Notes under the pieces: model-generated
The model's input: only the letters and a program-made list of their open reading frames with translations
The model's database searches: none
What the model was told of the DNA's origin: nothing
Assembly (NCBI RefSeq): GCF_009768885.1
Contig: NZ_WSQA01000002.1
Location: 186,001 to 250,000 of the forward strand
Origin: Sphingobacterium humi
Lineage (GTDB): Bacteria; Bacteroidota; Bacteroidia; Sphingobacteriales; Sphingobacteriaceae
Reading direction: 5' to 3'
DNA length: 64,000 nucleotides
Position numbers and translations under genes: made by a program
Shown here: positions 7,956-16,427 of the stretch, one piece after another
Position numbering within the stretch: the stretch's first letter is position 1
Layout of the letters: each line of letters opens with the position of its first letter

Positions 7956-10040
7956 ATGAGCGCCGATTTAAGAATATCCTTCCCCCGACTGTTTGTCCTT
8001 TCTTTAGGCTTAACCCTTGCTGCGCATAGCAGCCAGGCCCAACTCGATGATTCAGCTATGAACAAAAACAACGACAGTATTCCCAGTTTGTACAACAAAT
8101 CTGACTATGATGTCTTGGCTACAAACCTTGACACCGAAGCCGCCCGCCAGTTTCGTAAAATCATTGCGCCCAGCAGTTTAGAAAACTGGAACGGCCGAAA
8201 AAAGGCTATTCATGAATTTATTCAACTTAAAACAAATTATAAACGCTTTCACGACCTGCCCTTAAACCTCACGGAACATGTGTCCAAGCAATACAAGGGC
8301 TATCAACTTAAAAATGTTACCTTCCAAACGCGCCCAAACAGCAATACTACGGCGAATTTATTCGTGCCAGAAGGAAACGGCCCATTTCCGGCCATTTTGG
8401 TGATGATGGGACACTCGACCAATGGAAAATTCTATGAGAACTATCAGCTTTTAGGTCAGGACCTGGCCAAAGCAGGCTATGTAGCCTTATTGGTAGATCC
8501 TTGGGGTGCTGGTGAGCGCAGCACGGAGCATTTGAATTTTGAATACCATGGTGCACATTTAGGTGGCCACCTGATGGATGTTGGAGAAACCTTAATGGGC
8601 ATGCAGATCACAGATAACCTGCGTGGCATAGACCTGCTAAGCTCCCTTCCCTATGTAAATAAAGAATTAATTGGTGCAACCGGAGCCAGCGGCGGTGGCA
8701 ACCAGACCATGTGGATTACTGCGGTGGATGAGCGCATAAAAGCAGCCATTCCGGTGGTGAGTGTAGGTACATTCGAATCATACGTCATGAACGCGAACTG
8801 TATCTGTGAACTGCTTCCTGATGGGTTGAGCTTTCTGGAGGAATCGGAAATACTAGGTTTGGTAGCTCCTCGAAAACTTTGTATGTTTAATGCACTTCAA
8901 GACGCCAACAAAGCGTTTTATCCGAGTGAGATGTTTCGTTCTTATCGCATTGCAAACCAAATTTATAGACTGAACCATGCGGAGAAACACTTAAGCTATC
9001 AACTGTTTAATTTACCACACGGCTATGCCCCGGAAATGCGGCACCAAATGATTGATTGGTTTAATGTAAACCTAGCAAATAAACCCGCTAATAGTGAGGG
9101 CAATCGGAAAAACTCACCAGCCTTAAAGCAAACAGAATTGCAAGTATTTGCCCAAGGTCAACGCCCTAGTTCAGTGACAACAACCGAACAATATTGTAAA
9201 GAAACAGCCGCCCAATTACTTGCTGATGATGCTTGGAAAAAGCTCAGTAAAGCACAAGCCATCGCCGCCCTGAAAGAAAACCTACGCTTGGGTGAATCGC
9301 CTCAACTGCAACAGGTAAAAAGTGCTGTTGTTGATCAGAAATGGACCCGGTATCAGGTAAATGGCAATGGCGGGCAAGAAATAACGGCCTTGGTCAGTAA
9401 TCCGGGTAATTCCAGCAAATTCAAATTTATATTTATGCCAGATCTTGGTAAAGGGGAACTATCTAAACTGGTAAAACAGCATAATGAAGCGGGCTATGGC
9501 GTCTTAATTGCCGATTTAACAGGTTTGGGTGAACAAGCTTCAGCAGAAGCACAAAAAAGCGATGGCACCTCCCTCCCGAAGTTCCATACCGTTTCTCGCT
9601 CGCATATGTGGCTAGGACGTACAACGATGGGTGAATGGATCTCCGAGATGCTATTGCTGACTGCTATGGGCAAAAAAGAGCTACAGGCTAAAGAAATTGA
9701 ACTGATTGGGGCAAAAGACATGGGCGTTGCGGCCGTATTGGCTTCTTTATTCTCCGCAGATATTCAAGGGGTAAGCACCTACCAAGCACCGGCGAGCTAT
9801 GTAGTGAACCAAGTGAAAAAAGAAAGTTTCTATACCCAGGCTATCCATATCCCACAGATTATCAATTGGGGCGATCTATCCATGGCGATGGCCTTAGCAA
9901 ATGCAGACATCCAGATGTTTGAGGCGAAAGATATTGTTGGAAATGCATTGAGCACGGAACAATTAGCAGCCGTTACTCAACGCGTGAAAGACTATCAAAA
10001 AGCGCTGAAAACCAAAAATAACGTGCTGATCAAGAATTGA
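7956..10040 (+). CDS. Secreted tandem alpha/beta hydrolase (acetylxylan-esterase-like)
   Basis: This exported protein has 694 residues and a signal peptide of about 29 residues ending SSQA-Q. The first domain (about 115-375) is a dienelactone-hydrolase/acetylesterase-type fold with the nucleophile elbow GASGGGNQT (Ser245), an oxyanion region VMMGHSTNG and a late histidine in NLPHGYAPEMRHQ. A second hydrolase-like region (about 455-660) keeps the DLGKGE and ADLTGLGEQ strands but has GAKDMG where the GxSxG elbow should be, so it looks catalytically dead. A terminator follows. It shares an operator-bearing promoter region with SusC/D pair 1, which suggests it deacylates the imported glycan. The true substrate is unknown. 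Confidence 0.78.
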   Translation: MSADLRISFPRLFVLSLGLTLAAHSSQAQLDDSAMNKNNDSIPSLYNKSDYDVLATNLDTEAARQFRKIIAPSSLENWNGRKKAIHEFIQLKTNYKRFHDLPLNLTEHVSKQYKGYQLKNVTFQTRPNSNTTANLFVPEGNGPFPAILVMMGHSTNGKFYENYQLLGQDLAKAGYVALLVDPWGAGERSTEHLNFEYHGAHLGGHLMDVGETLMGMQITDNLRGIDLLSSLPYVNKELIGATGASGGGNQTMWITAVDERIKAAIPVVSVGTFESYVMNANCICELLPDGLSFLEESEILGLVAPRKLCMFNALQDANKAFYPSEMFRSYRIANQIYRLNHAEKHLSYQLFNLPHGYAPEMRHQMIDWFNVNLANKPANSEGNRKNSPALKQTELQVFAQGQRPSSVTTTEQYCKETAAQLLADDAWKKLSKAQAIAALKENLRLGESPQLQQVKSAVVDQKWTRYQVNGNGGQEITALVSNPGNSSKFKFIFMPDLGKGELSKLVKQHNEAGYGVLIADLTGLGEQASAEAQKSDGTSLPKFHTVSRSHMWLGRTTMGEWISEMLLLTAMGKKELQAKEIELIGAKDMGVAAVLASLFSADIQGVSTYQAPASYVVNQVKKESFYTQAIHIPQIINWGDLSMAMALANADIQMFEAKDIVGNALSTEQLAAVTQRVKDYQKALKTKNNVLIKN

Positions 10041-10063
10041 TCGAGCGTAATTAACCAAAACCA

Positions 10064-10095
10064 AATGGCGCCTTTATGGCGCCATTCTTTTTTTA
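10064..10095 (+). terminator. Terminator after tandem hydrolase
   Basis: Stem AATGGCGCC / GGCGCCATT with loop TTTAT is followed by CTTTTTTTT, 23 bases after the stop codon. Confidence 0.85.
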
Positions 10096-10109
10096 ATAGA
10101 CTAGATTAC

Positions 10110-10310
10110 TTAAATAGTACCCAGGTTCATGCCTGAACCCCGCGTCTTTTTTCCCTTTTTTTCATGTTCGATGACTTCCAGTAACTGAAGTAACATCGTT
10201 AAAAGAAACTCGATAACCTTACTCAATCGATCCAAGGAAAATGGAATTTTACTTCCTCCTTTAAATAAGGATTTAATAAAATAAACTAAAAACTCAATTA
10301 ACTTTTTCAT
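10110..10310 (-). CDS. Small hydrophobic protein of unknown function
   Basis: The predicted protein has 66 residues and begins MKKLIEFLVYFIKSLFKGG. It has two amphipathic or hydrophobic stretches (about 3-17 and 33-48) and a basic tail (HEKKGKKTRG). I do not recognise a family. It starts 30 bases after the stop of the DUF6266 gene on the same strand and is not covered by any stronger reading frame, so it is probably the second gene of a two-gene unit. No clear ribosome-binding site is visible. It could be a small membrane-associated peptide; function unknown. Confidence 0.5.
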   Translation of the reverse strand: MKKLIEFLVYFIKSLFKGGSKIPFSLDRLSKVIEFLLTMLLQLLEVIEHEKKGKKTRGSGMNLGTI

Positions 10311-10340
10311 AATGACTTACATGTTTTAATTAACGTATGA

Positions 10341-11015
10341 CTACAATGCTGTTTTTGCTGTAGGCGGTTGTGTTTTTGTGAATCCTTTACGCAGCAGATA
10401 TTGACTGCTAGACACCGCAGATCCTTCATGCGCTAAGCAAAATAACCAACAATGCAGGTCACGCGATTCATACCGGGCTGGCAGTTCTTTCTCAAACTTC
10501 TTATCGCTGCGTTTGGCAGTGTCGAACATATAAAACTCGTGACTATTGGCTTCATAAGCGATGATAAATACCTGATCGTTCGGATGGCCTGCATACTTGC
10601 CTTCATCATATTCCCAGGAAAAGCTGAGCACCGAAGGCATGATGGCAGTTAGCTGCAAGAAGCGTAAATCCTGTAAGCTACCACGACTTACTTGAATGGT
10701 TGGATAATTGAGCTTTTGCGCTGGATAATTGCCGCTGAAGCCTGTTTTAATTAGGGCACCGATTTGGTCGACCACCGCATAGGAATGTCTGTTCTTGCGA
10801 TCATTAAAACCAATATTAATAAATGGGCTTAAAGGGCGCATAAAGTCCGATGCCATTTTAAAGCGTTGCTGAATGGACAGCTGCTTTTCTGAAGGTTCTT
10901 TTTGGCTGTATTTTCCCTTAGCGCGAACATAATCGATGTTACGCCAGCTACTACCGACAACATTGCCTATTTTCCCAGACAATCCGCCTAAAATTCCTTT
11001 TGAAATTCTTGCCAT
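10341..11015 (-). CDS. DUF6266 family protein
   Basis: This protein has 224 residues from the ATG at 11015. The N-terminal MARISKGILGGLSGKIGNVV and SSWRNIDYVRAKG, followed by FMRPLSPFINIGF and an aromatic-rich beta region, are the hallmarks of DUF6266, a family seen mainly in Sphingobacteriaceae and relatives, often in several copies. No function is known to me. The frame is open upstream to 11144, but that part reads as unrelated, cysteine-rich sequence and the family begins at MARIS. There is no signal peptide. A short hydrophobic protein follows on the same strand. Confidence 0.85.
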   Translation of the reverse strand: MARISKGILGGLSGKIGNVVGSSWRNIDYVRAKGKYSQKEPSEKQLSIQQRFKMASDFMRPLSPFINIGFNDRKNRHSYAVVDQIGALIKTGFSGNYPAQKLNYPTIQVSRGSLQDLRFLQLTAIMPSVLSFSWEYDEGKYAGHPNDQVFIIAYEANSHEFYMFDTAKRSDKKFEKELPARYESRDLHCWLFCLAHEGSAVSSSQYLLRKGFTKTQPPTAKTAL

Positions 11016-11227
11016 GATTTTATTTTTTAAATTTGTTAAACCATTGACCTGCATGCAAGGCCTTGAATTTGATATCGGCAGTAAAACTAGAGCTGACAAG
11101 CATAGGCATTTGAAAATGAAACATTTTAGGACAAAATGAAACAAGATGACCGCATTTGACAGCGACGAAAGTCACGACGCTGGCCTCGGCTTCGGAAAAT
11201 TCGCTGTGTGGATATAAACTATTCCTT

Positions 11228-11235
11228 TATCTTTG
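11228..11235 (+). promoter_or_regulatory. -7 box for the ABC-F gene
   Basis: TATCTTTG is an exact match to the Bacteroidota -7 consensus TAnnTTTG, 24 bases before the start codon at 11259. A -33 box is not clear. Confidence 0.55.
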
Positions 11236-11258
11236 CAGCTGATTAAAATCGAGCAAAC

Positions 11259-12890
11259 GTGATCAATGTAAATAACATCTCTGTATCCTTCGGCGGAACC
11301 ACCCTATTTAGTGATGTCACCTTCTCTATCAATGAGAATGATAAGATTGCTTTAATGGGAAAAAATGGAGCCGGAAAATCCACCTTATTGAAAATTATTG
11401 CAGGGGTTGGCAAACCAACCACGGGCGCAGTTACGGGTCCTAAAGACGCAGTAATAGCCTACTTGCCCCAGCACTTGCTGACGCAGGATAATTTGACCGT
11501 ATTTGAGGAAACTTCCAAAGCTTTTGAGGAAGTATACCACATGCGTGATGAATTGGAACAACTGAATGAACAGTTAAACATTCGTACCGATTATGAGACG
11601 GATGATTATATGAAATTGATTGAACGTGTTTCTGAATTGAGTGAGAAGTTTTACTCCATGGAAGAAACAAACTACGATGCGGAGGTTGAAAAAGTATTAA
11701 AGGGTTTAGGTTTTGAGCGTACTGATTTTAGCCGTCCTACTTCGGAGTTCTCCGGCGGCTGGCGTATGCGCATAGAATTGGCGAAAATTCTATTGAAGAA
11801 ACCAGATTTAATTTTACTGGATGAGCCAACCAACCACATGGATATTGAAAGTATTCAATGGTTGGAAGATTTCTTGGTAAACCAAGCCAAAGCAGTGATT
11901 GTCATTTCCCACGACCGTGCCTTCGTCGATAATATCACCAACCGTACTATTGAAGTGACGATGGGTAAAATATACGATTACAAAGCCAAATACAGCCATT
12001 ACTTGGAATTGCGTAAAGACCGTCGCCTGCATCAGTTGAAGGCTTATGAAGAGCAACAGCGCTTTATTGCAGATAACCAGGAGTTTATCGACCGTTTCAA
12101 AGGAACCTATTCCAAAACCTTGCAGGTGCAATCGCGCGTGAAGATGTTGGAGAAACTGGAGATTATTGAGATTGACGAGGTGGATACCTCGGCTTTGCGC
12201 CTGAAATTCCCGCCATCGCCGCGATCTGGTACTTATCCGGTTATGATTGAGGGGCTTTGCAAGTCCTACGGCGATCATTTGGTCTTTAAAGATGCCAATA
12301 TGGTGATTGAGCGTGGGGAGAAGGTTGCCTTTGTTGGAAAGAACGGGGAAGGGAAATCGACCATGATTAAAGCGATTATGGGTGAAATTGAAGTGGAAGG
12401 AAGCTTAAAAGTGGGTCACAACGCTAAAATAGGCTACTTTGCGCAGAACCAAGCCTCTCTATTGGATGAAGAATTAACGGTTTTTGAAACCATCGATCAG
12501 ATTGCTGTAGGCGATGTACGGGTGAAAATAAAAGATCTATTGGGTGCTTTTATGTTCAGTGGAGATGATACGCAAAAGAAAGTAAAAGTGCTTTCAGGAG
12601 GAGAGAAAACCCGCCTGGCCATGATTAAGCTGCTATTAGAACCTGTGAATGTGTTGATCCTGGATGAGCCAACCAACCACCTGGACATGAAAACCAAGGA
12701 TATTATTAAAGATGCCCTTCAAGACTTTGATGGCACCTTGATTTTGGTATCTCACGACCGTGACTTCCTGGATGGATTAGCGCAAAAGGTTTTCGAGTTT
12801 GGCAATAAGCGCGTACGCGAGCATTTTGAAGACATTAAAGGGTTCTTGGAATACAAGAAGATGTCTAGCCTCAAAGAAATAGAAAAGTAA
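11259..12890 (+). CDS. ABC-F family ATPase (ribosome-associated, EttA/YbiT/Uup type)
   Basis: This cytoplasmic protein of 543 residues has two ABC domains and no membrane segment. Domain 1 has Walker A GKNGAGKST (about 34-42), signature FSGGWRMRIELA and Walker B LILLDEPTNHMD. A basic, helical linker with KDRRLHQLKAYEEQQRF (the P-site tRNA-interaction motif region) leads to domain 2 with GKNGEGKST, VLSGGEKTRLAM and LILDEPTNHLD. ABC-F proteins bind the ribosomal E site and modulate translation or confer antibiotic protection. The length and pattern resemble the housekeeping YbiT-like group more than dedicated resistance proteins, but this is not certain. The GTG at 11259 is the start; the gene is monocistronic. 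Confidence 0.9.
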   Translation: MINVNNISVSFGGTTLFSDVTFSINENDKIALMGKNGAGKSTLLKIIAGVGKPTTGAVTGPKDAVIAYLPQHLLTQDNLTVFEETSKAFEEVYHMRDELEQLNEQLNIRTDYETDDYMKLIERVSELSEKFYSMEETNYDAEVEKVLKGLGFERTDFSRPTSEFSGGWRMRIELAKILLKKPDLILLDEPTNHMDIESIQWLEDFLVNQAKAVIVISHDRAFVDNITNRTIEVTMGKIYDYKAKYSHYLELRKDRRLHQLKAYEEQQRFIADNQEFIDRFKGTYSKTLQVQSRVKMLEKLEIIEIDEVDTSALRLKFPPSPRSGTYPVMIEGLCKSYGDHLVFKDANMVIERGEKVAFVGKNGEGKSTMIKAIMGEIEVEGSLKVGHNAKIGYFAQNQASLLDEELTVFETIDQIAVGDVRVKIKDLLGAFMFSGDDTQKKVKVLSGGEKTRLAMIKLLLEPVNVLILDEPTNHLDMKTKDIIKDALQDFDGTLILVSHDRDFLDGLAQKVFEFGNKRVREHFEDIKGFLEYKKMSSLKEIEK

Positions 12891-12923
12891 ATAACAAAAA
12901 TCAGGGCTATAAAAACCTAATTA

Positions 12924-13043
12924 TCAGAAGGCATCCCGCATTTTAGCTAAAGTTTCGATTTCCCGGAAATGATAGTAATGTCGATTGCCAATGAGGGTTG
13001 GTTTTAGCACACCAGCCTGTACCACATTCCAAAGGGCTTTCAT
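12924..13043 (-). pseudogene. Remnant of a helix-turn-helix domain protein
   Basis: A 39-codon frame reads MKALWNVVQAGVLKPTLIGN, then RHYYHFREIETLAKMRDAF and a stop. This resembles the C-terminal half of small Bacteroidota helix-turn-helix (excisionase/MerR-like) proteins, in which a recognition-helix region is followed by a IGN/K-x-YY wing. In the same frame upstream there are only 13 further codons (through FFFFASFHTH) before a stop at 13083, so the first helices are missing. I read it as a decayed gene between the ABC-F gene and the nag operon. It may also be a chance frame. Confidence 0.4.
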
Positions 13044-13101
13044 ATGGGTGTGAAAGGAGGCAAAGAAAAAGAAGGTGTTAGTTTATTTGGCTATAACAAG
13101 A

Positions 13102-13128
13102 AAGGGGCTGTTTCACCAACAGCCCCTT
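13102..13128 (-). terminator. Terminator of the nag operon
   Basis: Stem AAGGGGCTGTT / AACAGCCCCTT has an 11-bp perfect match. On the minus strand it is followed by TTCTTGTTAT, a weak U-tract. It lies 39 bases after the nagA stop. Confidence 0.65.
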
Positions 13129-13166
13129 ACACTCAATTTTAAACCTATTTATACTATTATTTAAAC

Positions 13167-14354
13167 TTACTTTTCATAAACAAATCGGCCATTAATCATG
13201 GTTTTCTGGATTTGAATATCCTCATCAAAGAGTAATAAATCAGCCTTTAAACCCTTGGCAATGGTTCCGATTTGATGTTGCAATCCGAGTATTCTTGCCG
13301 GATTAGCGGTTAGCATTTGCACCGCTTCCGCTAGCTCTAAACCCGCCTTATTGCGCATGGTGCGAATAAGTCGATCGGCTGTAGCGACGGATCCGGCAAA
13401 GGATTTCCGATCTGGTAATTTAGCCACATCATCTTCCACAACAACCGGCAACCCATTAACTTTACTTCCTAATATACTTTCGGTTACGTTGGTACCGGCA
13501 GCACGCATGGCATCGGTAATAAGGATAATTTGATTTTTAGCTTTTACTTTGCAAATTAACTTTAAGAAAGGTTCTGGCAAGTGTGTACCGTCAGCAATAA
13601 TCTCCACATCAATATCATCCAATAACAAACAAGACTCAATAGCGCCCGCATATCGGTATGCATTTCTACGCGTCATTCCCGACATCCCACTGTATAAATG
13701 GGTTGCCAGGCGATAACCTGCCTCCACCCCTTTTACTACTTCTTCGTAAACAGCATCTGTATGTGCTAATGCACACAAAATACCTTCTTCACATACCCGA
13801 CGACCAAAAGTCAATGCACCGGGTAATTCCGGAGCTGCACTCCAACGGGCAATCAGGTGTTTATAATCGCGAAGGATAGGTTCATATTCCTCAGGCTCCG
13901 GATTGCGAATATACCGCGGATCTTGCGCGCCGCGTTGTTCCATCGCAAAATATGGTCCTTCTAAATGAAGCCCATAAAATTGAGCACCATTTTTATTTTT
14001 ACTTAAAGATTGCTCATAAACTTTAAAGGTTTCTAATAATAGCGCCTGCTCACTGGTTAAGGTGGTTGGCAGCATCGCTGTAGTACCATAACGCGCATGT
14101 GTTTCGGCAATATTCAAATAAGCATCGATATCGTTGTCCATGAAGTCTGAACCGCCGCCCCCATGAATATGGATATCGATAAATCCTGGCGAAAGGTAAA
14201 GTCCGCCGGCATCAATAAGCTGGTGGTTAGCAGAAGCGGTAGGCCATTTATCTGTGGCTTGCACGTCGATAATTCGGCCATCTTCAATGGTAACAAATCC
14301 TTTTTCTAATACCCGATAAGGGGTAATAATTTTGGCATTAATAATACTGATCAT
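13167..14354 (-). CDS. nagA: N-acetylglucosamine-6-phosphate deacetylase
   Basis: This cytoplasmic amidohydrolase of 395 residues removes acetate from GlcNAc-6-phosphate. The metal-binding HIHGGGGSD motif (His62, His64) follows the N-terminal beta-sandwich. LHLEGPYFAMEQRGAQDP carries the family glutamate, THLYSGMSGM the substrate-site histidine, and LITDAMRAAG near 280 the catalytic aspartate. Its ATG overlaps the nagP stop by four bases (ATGA), which indicates translational coupling. It is the last gene of the GH109-nagB-nagP-nagA unit and feeds NagB. Length is normal for the family. Confidence 0.94.
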   Translation of the reverse strand: MISIINAKIITPYRVLEKGFVTIEDGRIIDVQATDKWPTASANHQLIDAGGLYLSPGFIDIHIHGGGGSDFMDNDIDAYLNIAETHARYGTTAMLPTTLTSEQALLLETFKVYEQSLSKNKNGAQFYGLHLEGPYFAMEQRGAQDPRYIRNPEPEEYEPILRDYKHLIARWSAAPELPGALTFGRRVCEEGILCALAHTDAVYEEVVKGVEAGYRLATHLYSGMSGMTRRNAYRYAGAIESCLLLDDIDVEIIADGTHLPEPFLKLICKVKAKNQIILITDAMRAAGTNVTESILGSKVNGLPVVVEDDVAKLPDRKSFAGSVATADRLIRTMRNKAGLELAEAVQMLTANPARILGLQHQIGTIAKGLKADLLLFDEDIQIQKTMINGRFVYEK

Positions 14355-15652
14355 TGTTTAGGTTTTTTACTCCAATACTTAATTTTATGCCCAACAAAGG
14401 CATAGAATACAATATACGAAAAACATGGTACCAAAACCCAATAAGCGGCTTTTACCGTAGAAATATCGGCAACAGCTCCGTAAATCATCGGAAGAATGGC
14501 ATTACCACATAGCCCCATAATCAATAAAGCCGAACCTTGTTTGGCATATTTACCTAAACCGTCTAAGGCTAATGGCCAAATGCCTGCCCATATCAGCGCG
14601 TTTGGAACACCAATCATCGCTAAAAACCAAATAGAAAGGTCTAAATGATGGCCCAACCAACTCACTGGATATGTTACTAAACAAACCAATAAAGCCAAAG
14701 TTAGCCCAACTAAGGAACAAATCTGAAGCATGCGCTTCTGGGATATTACCGCTGGAATCAGCGTAATACCCATCAGATAGCCTATGATGGTAGCCGTAAG
14801 TACATAAGAAGGTAAAGCCTTCGCCTCCAGGAGCGATAGCCCCATAGAGTCTGCATAATTGATAATCGTATCGATAGCAATAACCTGTGTTCCTACGTGT
14901 AAAAATATCGCCACCGCACCTAATACAAGGTTTGGAAATTGAAAAACACCCGATTTGCCAGCACTTGCATCCTCTTCTTCTTTATTTTCAATTTCAGGTA
15001 AAGGGGAAAACCGAACAAATAATCCGATTAAAAACAATACCGAAGCCACCACGATATAAGGGACCACCACCCGGAGAATTAGCTCATCCAAGGTTTGCGC
15101 TCGGGTAACCTCATCCATCAATGGGATTTGCTTGAACAATTCATTATCCGTAGGACGCAATATGGCCCAAGAAAAAGCTAAAGGGGCCAATATGCCCGCC
15201 CCTTTATTGCAGATGCCCATGATACTGATCCGTTGCGCTGCGCGCTCTTTTTCACCAATCATGGTGATGTATAAATTGGCAACCGTTTGTAAAACAGCCA
15301 AGCCAGAACCTAGCGTAAATAAGCCTAACAAAAAGATCGCATAGGTTCGGCCATAAGCTGCGGGCACAAATAATAGCGCCCCGACTGCCATAATCCAAAA
15401 GCCAATCGTGATCCCTCTTTTATAGCCGACACGCTTTAATAGATAAGAGGATGGCATAGACATCACCAAATAGGAAATGTAAAATGCAAAGGCGACGAGA
15501 TAAGATTGAAAATTACTGAGCTCGCAAGCTATTTTAAAGTAGGGAATCAATATGGCGTTTACCCAAGAGACAAAGCCAAATACAAAGAACATCGTTCCGA
15601 TGATTCCAATGGAAATTAAAGTCGTCTTCTTATCTAATTGTTGTGTGTTCAT
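14351..15652 (-). CDS. nagP: MFS amino-sugar transporter, NagP-like
   Basis: This 433-residue inner-membrane protein has about twelve hydrophobic segments. The start (GIIGTMFFVFGFVSWVNAIL), the QSYLVAFAFYISYLVMSMPS helix and the LGLFTLGSGLAVLQTVANLY region match the FHS (fucose/glucose/galactose-H+) branch of MFS that includes NagP. Its place between nagB and nagA makes N-acetylglucosamine, or a related N-acetylhexosamine, the likely substrate. It would deliver the free sugar to the cytoplasm, where an ATP-dependent kinase not present in this window would phosphorylate it. Gap to nagB is 23 bases. Confidence 0.85.
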   Translation of the reverse strand: MNTQQLDKKTTLISIGIIGTMFFVFGFVSWVNAILIPYFKIACELSNFQSYLVAFAFYISYLVMSMPSSYLLKRVGYKRGITIGFWIMAVGALLFVPAAYGRTYAIFLLGLFTLGSGLAVLQTVANLYITMIGEKERAAQRISIMGICNKGAGILAPLAFSWAILRPTDNELFKQIPLMDEVTRAQTLDELILRVVVPYIVVASVLFLIGLFVRFSPLPEIENKEEEDASAGKSGVFQFPNLVLGAVAIFLHVGTQVIAIDTIINYADSMGLSLLEAKALPSYVLTATIIGYLMGITLIPAVISQKRMLQICSLVGLTLALLVCLVTYPVSWLGHHLDLSIWFLAMIGVPNALIWAGIWPLALDGLGKYAKQGSALLIMGLCGNAILPMIYGAVADISTVKAAYWVLVPCFSYIVFYAFVGHKIKYWSKKPKQ

Positions 15653-15675
15653 AAAATAGGTTAATCGTTGGCAAA

Positions 15676-16407
15676 TTATAATAATGAGGCTGAACCGCGA
15701 TCTAAATAGCAGTTACAGGAAGCATGTTCTTGCAAAATACTCGATGGATATAGGTTCGAAACAGCTAATGTAAGACAATTCTTCACAGCTTGGGCTTTCC
15801 GCTCATCAGGAACGGCACAAATAATATGCTTCGACTTCATGATCTGCTTAATCGACATGGAAATAGCCTGCTTTGGCACCTCGTCTAAACTATTGAACCA
15901 CCCCTCGCCCATCTGTTGCTGCCGGCATTGTAAATCCAAATCAACAACGATGTATGGATCTTCCACCTCAAAATCAGCCGGTGGATCATTAAAGGCCAAG
16001 TGACCATTTTCACCAATCCCTACAAAAGCAACGTCGATAGGGAATTTTTTAATAATTTCGCCCAATCGTTCACATTCTTGCTTAGCATCTCCTTCGCCAT
16101 TAATCAGCACAGCTTCCTTTAAAGGTGGAACTTGCTCTAAAAAACGCTCGGTCAAGTACTTCCTAAAGCTAGCCTTATGCGTAATCGGCATGCCGATATA
16201 CTCATCTAAATGGAACATCCGCACCTTCGACCAGTCTATATCTTTATCCTGAATTAAAGCTTGCAGGGTTTCAAACTGACTAGCCCCGGTTGCTAAAATA
16301 ACATTAGCTTCATTCTTTTGGCTGATGGCTTCTTTTATCCATGCCGCCCCTTGCGCACTGGCATGCGCGCCCAAAGATTCCCTATCCGGGAAAATTTCAA
16401 TATTCAT
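15676..16407 (-). CDS. nagB: Glucosamine-6-phosphate deaminase
   Basis: This cytoplasmic enzyme of 243 residues converts glucosamine-6-phosphate to fructose-6-phosphate and ammonia. Key motifs are LATGASQFETL (phosphate loop), FHLDEYIG (Asp68-Glu69) and FVGIGENGHLAFNDPP (130-143) with the catalytic Asp/His set of the NagB/SOL fold. At 243 residues it is close to the shorter, monomer-type NagB proteins and lacks the C-terminal allosteric extension of the E. coli enzyme (266 residues). It follows GH109 by 20 bases. Confidence 0.92.
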   Translation of the reverse strand: MNIEIFPDRESLGAHASAQGAAWIKEAISQKNEANVILATGASQFETLQALIQDKDIDWSKVRMFHLDEYIGMPITHKASFRKYLTERFLEQVPPLKEAVLINGEGDAKQECERLGEIIKKFPIDVAFVGIGENGHLAFNDPPADFEVEDPYIVVDLDLQCRQQQMGEGWFNSLDEVPKQAISMSIKQIMKSKHIICAVPDERKAQAVKNCLTLAVSNLYPSSILQEHASCNCYLDRGSASLL

Positions 16408-16427
16408 ATGCCCTCGTTTTGAAAAAT

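Noticed and set aside
11016..11144. Longer N-terminus for the DUF6266 protein
   Set aside because: The extra 43 residues are unlike the family, which begins at MARISKG.
11814..12278. 154-codon minus-strand frame inside the ABC-F gene
   Set aside because: The plus-strand ABC-F protein is unmistakable here; the reverse frame is a by-product of its codon bias.
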